Below are positions 1 through 10,450 of a stretch of 64,000 nt of DNA, piece after piece. The DNA lies in the NCBI RefSeq assembly GCF_000004195.4, contig NC_030681.2, positions 28,472,982-28,536,981 of the forward strand, read 5' to 3'. A model generated the notes under the pieces. That model made no database searches, was not told the origin of the DNA, and was given only the letters and a program-made list of their open reading frames with translations. How positions within the stretch are numbered: the first letter of the stretch is position 1; each line of letters begins with the position of its first letter. Source of the stretch: Xenopus tropicalis (Eukaryota; Chordata; Amphibia; Anura; Pipidae). The position numbers were made by a program, and so were the translations under genes.

Positions 1-245
1 TCAGGTGGGTCAAATCAGAATAATCCTTTTGGCCCCTGGACCTATGATTGGATCATAATGGGGGCCAACGGAGACTTGAGAGTACAGCATCATCTCACCA
101 ATTTGATCCTTGTCTGATGGACTTTCATATCTGTCCAACCCATATCTGTCAGGTATCAGTTGGACAGGACCTAATGGCCCCTTCCCAGTGGCTATATTGG
201 CTCTCCCTGAAAAGCTATATTGCGCATGTGTGTGGCTCCTAACAA
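1..245. mobile_element. Degenerate MITE, cut by the window edge
   Basis: ATAATCC..TTTGGCCCCTGG..GATTGGATCATA matches the central foldback of the well-preserved element at 6741-7121, and the following segments line up in order down to CTATATTGG. One end is outside the window and the copy is diverged. Confidence 0.5.
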
Positions 246-822
246 CCAAAAGGGCCCTTGGGAGGCCTCCTGCGAATAATGCGACTATTGACGCTGGAGA
301 ACCCCAAAGGTCCTTGTTACCTCAATCAGGTCATATTTGTTAAAATTGTGTTTATTAAAGAAAAAGTCTCTTTGAACTGTGGAGTTGCAATACAGGGATT
401 CTTTTGTAATGAAACATTCTGTCTTTATTACCTGAGCCTGGTGGTTTGTATAAACAAAAGATGCTGAATGCCACTGAATGAGAAATGCAGCAATAAAGTA
501 GAAGATTGCTTCCAAAGACACACACAAGTAAATATTGGAATTTTTATGTATTTGTTTTATGTTCTGGAACTTTGCCTCTGTGCTAGGGAAGCTGCAGATC
601 ATTTTCATACGGACAATAGACTGATGCATGCAGTTGTAAGGACAGTTTGCTCGTTTGGGAAAAAGATAAACAGTAAAATAAATATATTTTTATGCCAGAC
701 GCAGACTTACCTGCAACTGTGGAGGTTCACAAGAGCCTCCAGTATAGATTTAAAGGGGAAGCATCACCTGTGCTCAAGTATCCCTGGAAAGTAGATATGT
801 TGAGGAGCTTTTATTAAGATCA
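246..822. other. No gene recognised
   Basis: AT-rich sequence with only short unrelated reading frames. I see no repeat family or regulatory site that I can name. Confidence 0.5.
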
Positions 823-1612
823 TTAAAGGAGAACTAAACCTTAAAAATGAATATGGTTAGAAATGCCATATTTTGTATACTGGGCTTATTGCACTAGCCT
901 AATGGTTCGGCATCTCTATGGTAGTAATGACCCAGGATTTCAAATTTGGCACAGGGGTTCACCATCTTGGATACTTTTAGAAGTGTTAGTGACTCTCACA
1001 TGCTCAGTGGGCTCTGGGCAGCTGTTGAGAAGCTAAGATTAGGGGTTGTTGCAAAATATCAAGCAGAAAATGAGGTTTGTCTGTCATAGAGCTTTACTGA
1101 TGCAAATGCACTGGTTTTAGAGCTGCCATGCACTAATGATTTGTATTATTTATTAATCAGCCTTATATTGTGCCATTCATATTCTGTATATACAGTATAT
1201 TGTGCCATTTATATTCTATATATACAGTATATTGAGACATTTATATTCTATATATACAGTATATTGTGCCATTCATATTCTGTATATACAGTATATTGTG
1301 CCATTTATATTCTATATATACAGTATATTGAGACATTTATATTCTGTTTATACAGTATATTGTGCCATTTATATTCTATATATACAGTATATTGTGCCAT
1401 TTATATTCTATATATACAGTATATTGTGCCATTTATATTCTGTATATACAGTATATTGTGCCATTTATATTCTATATATACAGTATATTGTGTGTTGGTC
1501 ACTAAGCTCAGGTAATTGACAGAAGCACAGAGAATGTTCAGTACAGAAGCCCAAAACATAATGTTAAACATTTCTTCCATACTTATTTGGTTAAGCTTTA
1601 GTTCTTCTTTAA
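823..1612. mobile_element. T2-like MITE (TTAA flanks) carrying an internal minisatellite
   Basis: The ends are TTAAAGGAGAACTAAA and TTTAGTTCTTCTTTAA: inverted repeats inside a TTAA duplication, the pattern of the Xenopus T2 (Kolobok-type) MITEs. Internal text such as the segments near 855-1000 and 1530-1560 belongs to a family I recognise as common in Xenopus. The centre is displaced by a 320-bp tandem array (1169-1488). No transposase is encoded. Confidence 0.75.
1169..1488. repeat. 32-bp minisatellite, 10 copies
   Basis: Exact 32-bp period starting TGTGCC or TGAGAC, with copies at 1169, 1201, 1233, and so on to 1457. Variation is mainly GTGCC/GAGAC and TATATA/TGTATA, arranged so that the block of three copies at 1169-1264 is repeated at 1265-1360. 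The open frames across it are products of the repeat. Confidence 0.95.
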
Positions 1613-3430
1613 AAGGCCACTGTGCCCTTACAGGTATGATGTAGGAAAGAACAGGTGGCTACACATTCCATGCTACATATATCTCTGAGAAAGAATAGAA
1701 TTCTGCTTTTAGCAATGTTGGGTTAGACACACACTATCATGACATTAGACCATGCCCATTAAGCATCTAAAGCATGGCCTTCCTTCTAGATTATTTTTAG
1801 GCAGTTATAATGCCATATGAAGGCTAGGGGAGGACAGCTAACACCTTCTAAGATTATTTCAATACCTATGAATCATTATTTTGGAAGACATATATAAAGG
1901 GTGGTCCTGTATGTTGGAGGAGGGCTGCATTGGGGCATCGCAGTATGTGAGCAGTAGGCCCCCGTTATGATCCAATCATTCGTACAGGTGCCAAATGATT
2001 GCTTCATCCCAATTTGGCCAACTGTGCTTGCAGCCATACTGGGATTTTTGCCCCATATGGCTGATACCACAGGGCACCAAATTGGGATGGTCCAATCATT
2101 TGGCAGCTTTTCTCAATGTGTATGCTTTATAGTTGCTTGGCCCAGTCTCCATTACGAATCCCAAGTAACTCACTTGCAATACAGCTTTTTCCTATTGTTG
2201 ACAGCACAGCATATGAACAGCACCACTGCCGCACTGTGAGCCATCAAAGCCGTCATGGTTGCCATGCTGAAGCTTTGTACAAAATATCTCTCAGTGATGG
2301 CAGAACCATATTTTATAAATGTGAGCCCTTCAACATATATTTTCAGAAACAAATCTGATTCTTTCGCACCCATGCAGGCAATAAGGGCAAGCAAGAGCGT
2401 GTAAGAGAAATTCATAGACAGCTGACTGGCATTATATCATTCATTCACTCAGCACTTACTCCTGACCTCCCACCCCCCCACCACTACTTCTTCCCATACA
2501 TATTCTCTGTGTAAATATACTCCGGGGTTCCTACATAGCCCTGTGAGTCCGGATTTACAAGCCAAAATGCTACTCACCTGCCAGACAAGTTTCAACCCTT
2601 TGACAGAATAAATACTTGCCTGAGTGACGCTGGTCATCTTTCTGCACTCATTATTCTCTCATACAGACATACCCGGCATGACTTACAGCTGCCATATGTC
2701 TCCCTACTCACTAGTAATGTATTGATAGGGGAGTGCAAGCTGCTAAAAAGCATTTGAGTTTACCATATTGGGTTAAACCTAAAAGAATAGAAGCTGTTAG
2801 TAGACTGAGCATCTTGTAGAAGATTTAGGCCTTTGTTTGTGCAGAAATCATTGACCTGTCTGTCTGTATGGGCGCTGCGCTGCCTGCGAGCATGGGGAAC
2901 ATTAGAACAAACAGCAGGAGTTGCCATGTAAACGCTTTACTGCAGATCTGACCTTTCAGTAGTAAAGGAGAGAATGCCAAGGAAAAAAAGAGAATAGTAA
3001 TCTAAATGTAAACGCTCTTCAAACTGTGATCTGTTGAGGAGAATGTGCTACATTGACAATTTATAGTAAATGCTGCCAAGATGTTGAACTCCAGCATCAC
3101 TAGTCATCCAAATGCTGCCTGGGAACTGCAGCTCTCTGTCACCAGAACGCTGCAAAAGGGTATTAGCCCAGGGCCTGCCAGGATAGGGCTCCACCAACAC
3201 ACCTTTCATCTGGAATAAGTTTTGGGAGAAGCACCTGCAAAGATGGGAGATCCCCCCCCCCCCCCTTTCCCATTTTAACTGACTAGAAGAACTCTACATT
3301 ATAGTTATTTTAATTTCTTTCCCTTTTTTCTTGTGGCATCACCATTTTGTAATTTTTTTTTGTTCCCATGGCTTTTGGTTCAGGGTGAGACACCTGGAGA
3401 TCATGTCTACTTTAGGAAGCTCAGACCATT
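1613..3430. other. Intergenic or intronic; weak MITE remnant near 1915-2110
   Basis: No gene recognised. Positions 1915-2110 contain CCCCGTTATGATCCAATCAT and AGGTGCCAAATGATT, the reverse-complement core of the element family at 1-245 and 6741-7121, much decayed. A C run lies at 3253-3265. The rest is plain AT-rich sequence. Confidence 0.45.
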
Positions 3431-3691
3431 TCCATACCTCCCAACATTTGAAAAACAAAAAGAGGGACAAAAAGATTTGGCGCACGCAGCGCGGCAATTT
3501 TTTTTGGCCACGCCCACTTTTGTGACCATGCCCCAATTAACACACCCCATTTTTTTCTAAAAATACTCCTTTTATATAGTTGAAATGGCGGGATCAGATG
3601 CAAATGTGCTATACCCTCATACTGTACTACCTAAGGAAAACAATATAGCAACTCCTACATATAAATACAAATATAGAGAGAAGGCAGTCCG

Positions 3692-3800
3692 TTATGTATG
3701 TATGTATGTATGTATAACTTTATTTATAGAGCGCCACAAGGGTACGCAGCGCTGTACAATCTTACAATATACAGAATTACACACAGGGAGGACAAATGTT
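3692..3800. repeat. (GTAT)n plus LINE/SINE-type tail
   Basis: Six GTAT units are followed by ACTTTATTTATAGAGCGCCAC and GCAGCGCTGTACAAT, the signature shared with copies near 11451, 26945, 50283 and 53470. Confidence 0.65.
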
Positions 3801-3860
3801 ATAATAAATATAAGTGAGTTATAACTATCTACTAGTTTTGCCCCCCCACACAGGGGAGAC

Positions 3861-4055
3861 AGTACCCCCCATACACGGAGCCCCCCAAACACAGTGCCCC
3901 CCCATACACAGTGCCCCCCAATACACAGAGCCCCCCAATACACAGAGCCCCCCATACACAGTGCCCCCCAATACACAGAGCCCCCCATACACAGTGCCCC
4001 CATACACAGAGCCCCCCCATAAACAGAGCCCCCCCATACACAGAGCCCCCCATAC
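3861..4055. repeat. C-rich minisatellite (CCCCCATACACAGAG/TGC)n
   Basis: About ten imperfect 17-20-bp units built on CCCCC(A)ATACACAG followed by AGC or TGC. Proline- or glycine-rich reading frames through it are products of the repeat. Confidence 0.9.
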
Positions 4056-4057
4056 AT

Positions 4058-4243
4058 GCTCCGACTCCTTGCGCTGCTTCTCTCCTTATGTGGCTCCTTC
4101 TCCGGCGGTCCCAGGCCCTTTTATAAGGTTGCGCCCCGTGTGTACGTGTGACGTCATTACGCACGGGCGCAACATTATAAAAGGGCCAGGGACCGCCGGA
4201 GAAGGAGCCACATAAGAAGAGAAGTAGCCCAAGGAGTCGGAGC
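4058..4243. repeat. Near-perfect 186-bp palindrome
   Basis: Left arm from 4058 (GCTCCGACTCCTT) pairs with the right arm ending at 4243 (AAGGAGTCGGAGC). Arms are roughly 80 bp with few mismatches, around a short centre containing TGACGTCA (about 4149-4156). It is GC-rich, and is either internal to the composite element or a foldback inserted in it. Confidence 0.85.
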
Positions 4244-4411
4244 GTTCAGGTTAAGACCTCTCATCCTGCTGTCGCGGATCCTTCTATGAATGTCCTGCAT
4301 TTCCGTAATCTATTACGAAAATGCGGGACTTTCAGGGAACTATCCGGGACAGCGGGATGCGCTATAGAAAGCGGGACTGTCCCGCTTAAAGCGGGACAGT
4401 TGGGGGGTATG

Positions 4412-5479
4412 CATTTCTTCATTGCCCCCATTTTGGGGGGCAGCGGGGTCCCACCAATGAAATTTTGCCCAGGACCCACTGGTACCTTAAAGCGGCCCTG
4501 CCAGGAAGATTCACAGAGGGTAATAACATTGGTAATGTTTAGTAACACATAGAAACCAATGAGGTGAATGCTGCCTTTTGGTTGCTATGGGCTACTAGAC
4601 TTTGTCAAAATGTTGATACATTTATTATATAATCTCCAAAGCTATACTCTGATTCAGGAAAGTCTGGGCTCCAATGCTCTTAGTTATGTACAAGAATGTA
4701 GAAAAACAAAATGTGTTTTGGAGTCTGGACCTGGGAAAAAGATGAGTTATTGTGGTCTGGAAACAGAAAAGATGAGGAGCCCGGGGTAAAGCAGGAATGT
4801 TGTGGCCTCTTTCTAAATTAGGGATTTCTATCCATCAGCCCTAAGGATTCAGTACAACCAAAACTCTTAAAAGGATGATGTAATGCAATGAGTTGCAGAG
4901 AAACTAAAGGGTTATATCCATTAATAAAGTGTCATTTGTATACTGCACATTTCTTTCAATACAATAACCTTACAGATAAGTAAGAGATTCAGAGCCTAGT
5001 GCTGGGCAACACAATTAGGAGATCCCTACCCTGTGGTGCTTAAATCATAGCATTTGGGACACTGGAATATAAGTACCAATACAAAATGTTAAACTATATT
5101 AGTTTTGTTGAAGATGATGAAGGTGATTACTTTATGGAGGAGTGTAGGGATGGAGTATTGGAGGTAAGAAGCAGCATAAGCTGGTAGATTTGGGCTCTAA
5201 AATGAACAAAACTTTCGGGAACATATAGAGATATGTAGTGAGGCAACATGGAGGTTTTTAACAATAAATAAAGAGAATAGTTTTCTAAGTTCTAATGATC
5301 AATGGTAATGATCGAAAACAGTTGTCTTAATCTTGTGTTGTTGTGTAATATAAACTGAAGTGGATACATGGTGGGAGAAAGTGGGGCTGCTGTGTAGAGG
5401 GTTGCAACATGGATAAGCATTTCAAAGATGGTTCAGAGAAGAAATGGACAAATCTATCATTATAGCAATGAAAAGTAGA
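4412..5479. other. No gene recognised
   Basis: AT-rich noncoding sequence. I see no open frame with protein-like composition and no repeat I can name. Confidence 0.45.
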
Positions 5480-5633
5480 GCCACCATCTTCTCTCTCTTC
5501 CCAGCAGTTCTTTATTGCTGTTTGACACTGTGGCACATGAGAAGTAAAGTAACATTTCTGATTTGACACTACTACATGTTTACAGTCCTGGTCAGCAGGA
5601 AGGGACCACTGGGAAGAGAGAGAAGATGGTGGC
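5480..5633. repeat. Perfect 24-bp inverted repeat with about 106-bp loop
   Basis: GCCACCATCTTCTCTCTCTT plus CCCA at 5480-5503 is exactly reverse-complemented at 5610-5633. The perfect arms in otherwise decayed sequence suggest a fairly young foldback or an internal part of a transposon. Confidence 0.85.
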
Positions 5634-6737
5634 ACAGCCATTTTAATGTGCATGACCAGTGCCTAAGATACTCCAAGCAAGAGACAGAAGATGGAGGCAG
5701 TGAAGCTCTCTTGGGCTGGTGTGTTTTTTTTAGCAACACTGGCTCAACTTATCTTTACATTTCTTGCCCCAGGAGTCCCTATGATGCTTGGATCCCAGGG
5801 TGAATGTTGTTTCTGCCTACTCCTCAAACCCTTGTAGTATTTTCACATAGCTTTTGTTATATGATGTCATATTCAACTTAATAATATCTAGATCTTGAAT
5901 GGTGGCAATAGGACATAGGTGGGTACTAAAGATGTAATTGGATAAGCTGGAGGGCTTCACGTTGCATATACCAGCACTAGGACCCCTTTTTATTCTGAAC
6001 ACATATTTATAGAAAAAAACAAAAACTGATAATGAATACAAGCGGCAAAGAGGACTCTGCCCAAAAAAGCTAGCAATCTAAAATAATCTATAATGCAAAG
6101 GCTGTGCTTTATCCTCTGTTTTGTAGGAACTTTTTAGATATTTTATGTTAAAATGCCTTGCCTTTTTATTTTGACAATGCCACAGGCACATCTCTGTAGG
6201 AATCCCTTCCATTCAATAAAAATTTCCAGTCAGCTTTCCTGGTGCTGTGAGACATTACCTGTTAGCAGCTTCAGTTGTTTGAAAATTCATTTTCGGCTCT
6301 TGATTAGAAGACAAGCAAATAATTAAAAGTATTTCCCCTCATTTTCTGCTCTGCAATATTTTTTGCATGGAGAGCAAGCCTGAAGGAAAAACACACATCC
6401 CATACTTCAAAGCTTAAGTTAATAAAAATTCATTGAGCTATCAGAACATGAAATCCCTGTTATTATGAAAGACATTTTATTGCCTTTATATTTTGGATAA
6501 TGAGTGTCTAATAGGGTTGAAACAGTATGGCATGTGCATTTTTTTTTTTTTTTTTTACAATTTTCCTTATTTAATAAAATATTAATGTTCTCGGTTTGAG
6601 CAAAGTGAGCATATTGGTCCTTTATGAAGAACAACCATAGGCCCAGCTTCAGGATTCATATAGTAGATAGAGGTGACCAGAACACATTGATGGTGCACGG
6701 TTTGCAACCTTAGTAGGTATTGATCACTTTTACTCAC
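5634..6737. other. No gene recognised; poly(T) run
   Basis: Noncoding AT-rich sequence with a T run at 6540-6556. No element ends were identified. Confidence 0.45.
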
Positions 6738-6740
6738 TAA

Positions 6741-7121
6741 AGGTGGCCATACACGAGCAGATCCGCTCGCTTGGCGATGTCGCCAAGCGAGCGGATCTTC
6801 ACCCGATATCCCCACCTACGGGTGGGCGATATCGGGGAGGATTTAGGTAAAAAAAAAATAATCCGATCGTTTGGCCCTGGGGCCAAACGATCGGATTATG
6901 TGGGCAGCAATGGGGCAGTCGGCTCGGGGACCGCATCAACGAGCCGATGCGGTCCCCGATCCGACCGGATTTTCTAACCTGGCCGATCAATATCTGGCCA
7001 ATTTCAGGCCAGATATCGGTCGGCCAGGCCGCTCTGCTCTCCCCATACACGCCCGATTAGCTGCCGAATCGGTCCGAGGGACCGATATCGTCAGCTATAG
7101 TCGGCCCGTGTATGGGGACCT
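6741..7121. mobile_element. Well-preserved Harbinger-like MITE
   Basis: Ends AGGTGGCCATACAC and GTGTATGGGGACCT, flanked by TAA on both sides (6738-6740, 7122-7124). The interior is a series of foldbacks, for example ATCCGATCGTTTGGCCC / GGGCCAAACGATCGGAT around 6862-6897. It is GC-richer than its surroundings and little decayed, so probably young. A 3-bp TWA duplication is characteristic of PIF/Harbinger elements. Confidence 0.8.
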
Positions 7122-7124
7122 TAA

Positions 7125-7600
7125 GGGTGATGGCAAAAAGAACAGGAAAGGCTCTGGTTATGGTGGTGATTGGTGCAGGGGTGCTTGCCTTGGCCAAGTT
7201 CCAGGTACGCCATAGGCTTACCAATAAATATATGTGTATATGGATTGTTTAGTGTGTGCTAGCTGGGTCAGAGAGTCTGTTTATTGACATGCTGAGACAC
7301 CAATTTAAAAACAATTACTAGGAACACTCGTAGAGATTACTGGATGAGTGATTAACCACCTAGCTGCCTGGGCTTTCACAATCCAGTGCTCACATGATGG
7401 GTTCCACTTCTCATCAGTCAAGGAGCAATCAATCCAGGCATGCGTTTCTTTAGGAATCTGAGATTATAGTTCATAAAAGTTGAAGCATGGGTATGGGAAC
7501 CTGTGGATAATAGTATAAATATAGATTACACATACAGTAGAAGGATACAATATTGCCTTCTAATGGAATGGGTGAAACCAGCTTGTAGAGCCTTAGCCAA
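7125..7600. other. No gene recognised
   Basis: Spacer between two copies of the same MITE family. Nothing further is supported. Confidence 0.45.
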
Positions 7601-7823
7601 ATGGGCAGGTTTAATTTTTTTCATCTGATCGGGGACCGCATTGGCTCATTGATGTGGCCCCCAATCCGACTGTGCCTATGCCCACTATTTTATTTTGATC
7701 ATTTGGCCCTACGGCCAAATGGTCAAATTAGCCCAATCTCGCATACCCGTAGGTGGGGGAGAAGATCCACCCTCTTAGTAACCTCTCCAAATGAGTGGAT
7801 CTTACAGTGTATGGCCAGCTTAA
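7601..7823. mobile_element. Diverged, inverted copy of the 6741-7121 MITE family
   Basis: Shares, in reverse orientation, the GATCGGGGACCGCAT, ATTTGGCCCTACGGCCAAAT and GTAGGTGGGG segments, and ends AGTGTATGGCCAGCTTAA. The other end is eroded. Confidence 0.65.
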
Positions 7824-9125
7824 AGGTCTTCACTGATATCCTATGGGGCCTGGGGCTTTCAGCAACAGAAGTCTAAAAAATACTAGAAGTCACCAGCAGT
7901 AGAGAGAGACAAAAAGGAGTCTATGGCCAGGGCAGCTAGCATATATTCATATCTAAAGTTGCCCATACAAGTGTAGATTTTGAAAAGATCTTTACATTAT
8001 CATAGGACCAAGGTTATTGTGAAACAATTTTTTTAAATTCTGATTTGCCTATCAACAAAAACAACCCTTTCAAGGAAACTACCTGCTAGGTCCTGCAAAC
8101 AACTGGACAATGGACAGAAGCAGAATAGAAGCAGAATATTCAAGGGTTAAAAATAATTCGGAAAGATGCTTAAGAGTTTTTCAAAACTTTATTGGTAGAA
8201 TAATTATAAAATTAAATGTGCCTTCTTTTTTTGCATTTAGACAGGAGTTGCCCTGTAAATTGCAATTCTCCTTAATAGGTATATAAAATAGATTTATAGA
8301 CGAATCACAGTAAGACAGGGAGATGAGACACCGCAGGCAAAGTCTCTGCTCAAAGAACCCTAACTGTCGCCTGATCACAGTGCCTGGTTATTACAGAAAC
8401 CATATAGTTAAGAAAAATGCCATCAGCATGGATCCTGAACCTTTAGCCGCTGCCAGAGGCACGCACAGTAGTACAAGGCATTAAACACTGCACATCTGTA
8501 CAGATTATTATTTCAGAATTTAAATAGCATTTGGGGCAACATGGAAAACTGTATAACAGCCCTTAAAGCAAAAATAAAATATATCCCATATCTATATATC
8601 ATAAGACATGTCATCTTTTTTTGGATACAGAAAGCAGTGCTGCCGGTGGTTTTCTGTAATTATACCTTCTGGGTCCTTTTTTGGAGATATCAACCTTACT
8701 GAATCTGTACCTGGTGATTTTTGGAATTATATATATTTATTTATATATACCGTGGCATGCCAATAAAATAAATATATGTCCTATTAGATGGTTCTTAATG
8801 ATATCATGAGTTAAAACTGGTGCATAGTGATTTCACATGTGACTTTGAGCCACCATTTGGGGGGGAGAGTCCAGTTCTGATACCCAAGAGATGTGTAAGT
8901 ATTATCCATGGGTCATGAAGGCATGGGGCTTGCAAAGTTGGGCTGCTTTCTGGGACTGATGGTGCAATTTGGGTGTGTGGTTAAAGTGACAGTTGTGTTG
9001 CCATTTTTTGTGGGATAGGGGCCTTTTACTTGTATCTATGGGAGGGCCTCATAATTTCTGGTGGCAGCCCTGCTCATACTTTTTTATGGTTATGGAACTT
9101 CAAGGGGAATTCCCATGTTAATATA
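7824..9125. other. No gene recognised
   Basis: AT-rich. CAAAACTTTATTGG near 8183 would be an AATAAA signal on the minus strand, but no transcript can be tied to it. Confidence 0.4.
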
Positions 9126-9353
9126 TTACGGATGCGCAGAATCCACTCTTTTGGGATTCTGCCGAACCCCTAATGCTTCATGAAAGAATCATCCGAACTG
9201 AATACAAATCCTATTGTGCAATTAGGATAAGAAAGGGTTAAAGAGAAATGTACATCGCATTATTTTAAAGATTGGGATTTGGTTCAGCCAGGAGCATGGA
9301 TTCAGACAAATCCAAATCCTGATGAAAAGGGCCTGGATTCGATGCATCCCTAT
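9126..9353. mobile_element. MITE of the GGATGCACCGAATCC type
   Basis: Ends ACGGATGCGCAGAATCCA and TGGATTCGATGCATCCCTAT are imperfect inverted repeats, with several GAATCC/GGATTC words inside. I recognise the family as common in Xenopus. This copy is diverged. Confidence 0.65.
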
Positions 9354-9439
9354 TATATATACAAGACTGGTCTATAGTTAATCAGTAGCTGTAGGGCTGC
9401 TGCTTAGCATGATAAATTTATATAAGTTACCCCTTAGCT

Positions 9440-9701
9440 TAGTGATCTCCAACCAGAGGCTCGAGAGTAACATGTTGCTCCCCAACCCCTTGGATGTTGC
9501 TCCCAGTGGCCTCAAAGCAGGTGATTATTTTTTAATTTCTGGCTTGGAGGCAAGTTTTAGTTGCGTAAAAACTAAGTATAATGCCAAACTGAGCCTTCTA
9601 TAGGCTGCCAGTCCACATAGGGACTATTAAGTAGCCAATTATAGCTCAACACTTTTTCCATTTAAATGTGGCTCATGGGTATAAAAGGTTGGGGATCCCA
9701 G
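9440..9701. mobile_element. hAT-like MITE with perfect 8-bp target duplication
   Basis: Ends TAGTGATCTCCAACC and GGTTGGGGATCCCAG are flanked by CCTTAGCT at 9432-9439 and again at 9702-9709. An 8-bp duplication is typical of hAT transposition. The interior (GTTGCTCCCAGTGGCCTCAA, CTGCCAGTCCACATAGG) is shared with copies at 40850-41135 and 62611-62917. Confidence 0.85.
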
Positions 9702-9709
9702 CCTTAGCT

Positions 9710-10114
9710 ATGTCCCTGCACAAATTCGATTAATAAGTTTATTATTTCATAAATATATTTTTTCTCTTTATATAAAGAGTCAAGTTTTGCACCAAATCAT
9801 TTTTCTTTCCAACATGTGACTAATTTTTTTTTTGTTTTTTTGTACAATTTCCTAAAGCAAGCTGTTCTCCTGCTGTAAGGTGGCGTAAACTATTACATTC
9901 TTTTGAAAGCTTGTAGCAAGTTTTTCTTGAATTCTGTCAAAATATTGATTCTTATAACTGCCTGATGTGGGAAATTCTCACTCAGGCCAAAATACATTTT
10001 CACATGGGAAACCATTTGTACATAATAGTAAGTTGTGCAGGGAAAATGGCTGAGAACAGGGAAAACACATTTTTACAATTCTAGTACATCTACCTCTATA
10101 TGTATAAATACTAT
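9710..10114. other. No gene recognised
   Basis: AT-rich spacer between two elements. Confidence 0.4.
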
Positions 10115-10450
10115 ACAGGTATGGGACCTGTTATCCAGAATACTTGGAACCTGGGGTTTTCCAGATAAGGGATCTTTCCGTAATTTAGATCTCCACAATG
10201 TAAGTCTGCTAAAAATCATTTAAATAAATATTTAATAAATCAAATAGGCTTATTTTGCCTCTAATAAGGATTAATTATATCTTAGTTGGGATCAAGTACA
10301 AGGTGCTGTTTTATTATTACAGAGAAAAGGGAATCATTTTTAAAAATTAGAATTATTTGCTTATAATGGAGTCTATGGTAGATGATCGTTCTGTAATTTG
10401 GAACTTCCTGGATAATGGGTTTCCGGATAAGGGATCCAATACCCATACTA
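10115..10450. mobile_element. Repeat of the GGTATGGGACCTGTTATCC family
   Basis: Starts ACAGGTATGGGACCTGTTAT and ends GGATAAGGGATCCAATACCC: inverted ends of an approximately 335-bp element very common in Xenopus. Shared interior: TTGCCTCTAATAAGG, TTAGTTGGGATCAAGTACAA, ATAATGGAGTCTATGG. Further copies lie at 32691, 44465, 46335 and 53520. The transposon class is not clear to me. Confidence 0.85.

Larger units (their letters stand above)
3433..4411. mobile_element. Composite inverted-repeat element with CATACCTCCCAAC ends
   Basis: Terminal inverted repeats CATACCTCCCAAC (3433-3445) and GTTGGGGGGTATG (4399-4411), flanked on both sides by CATTTC. Subterminal motifs AGAGGGACAAAAAG at one end and GCGGGACAGT at the other recur in the second copy at 61820-62571. 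Inside are a GTAT microsatellite, a LINE/SINE-type tail, a C-rich minisatellite and a 186-bp palindrome, listed separately. No protein gene. Confidence 0.7.

Noticed and set aside
1141..1519. Two long overlapping open frames rich in Tyr and Ile
   Set aside because: They are a 32-bp tandem repeat read in two frames; the period is not a multiple of three and the sequence is repeat-derived.
3692..4215. Proline-rich and glycine-rich open frames on both strands
   Set aside because: They come from the C-rich minisatellite and the adjacent palindrome.
6871..7215. 114-codon plus frame with ordinary-looking composition
   Set aside because: Lies mostly inside the foldback MITE at 6741-7121; the frame is a by-product of its GC-rich hairpins.
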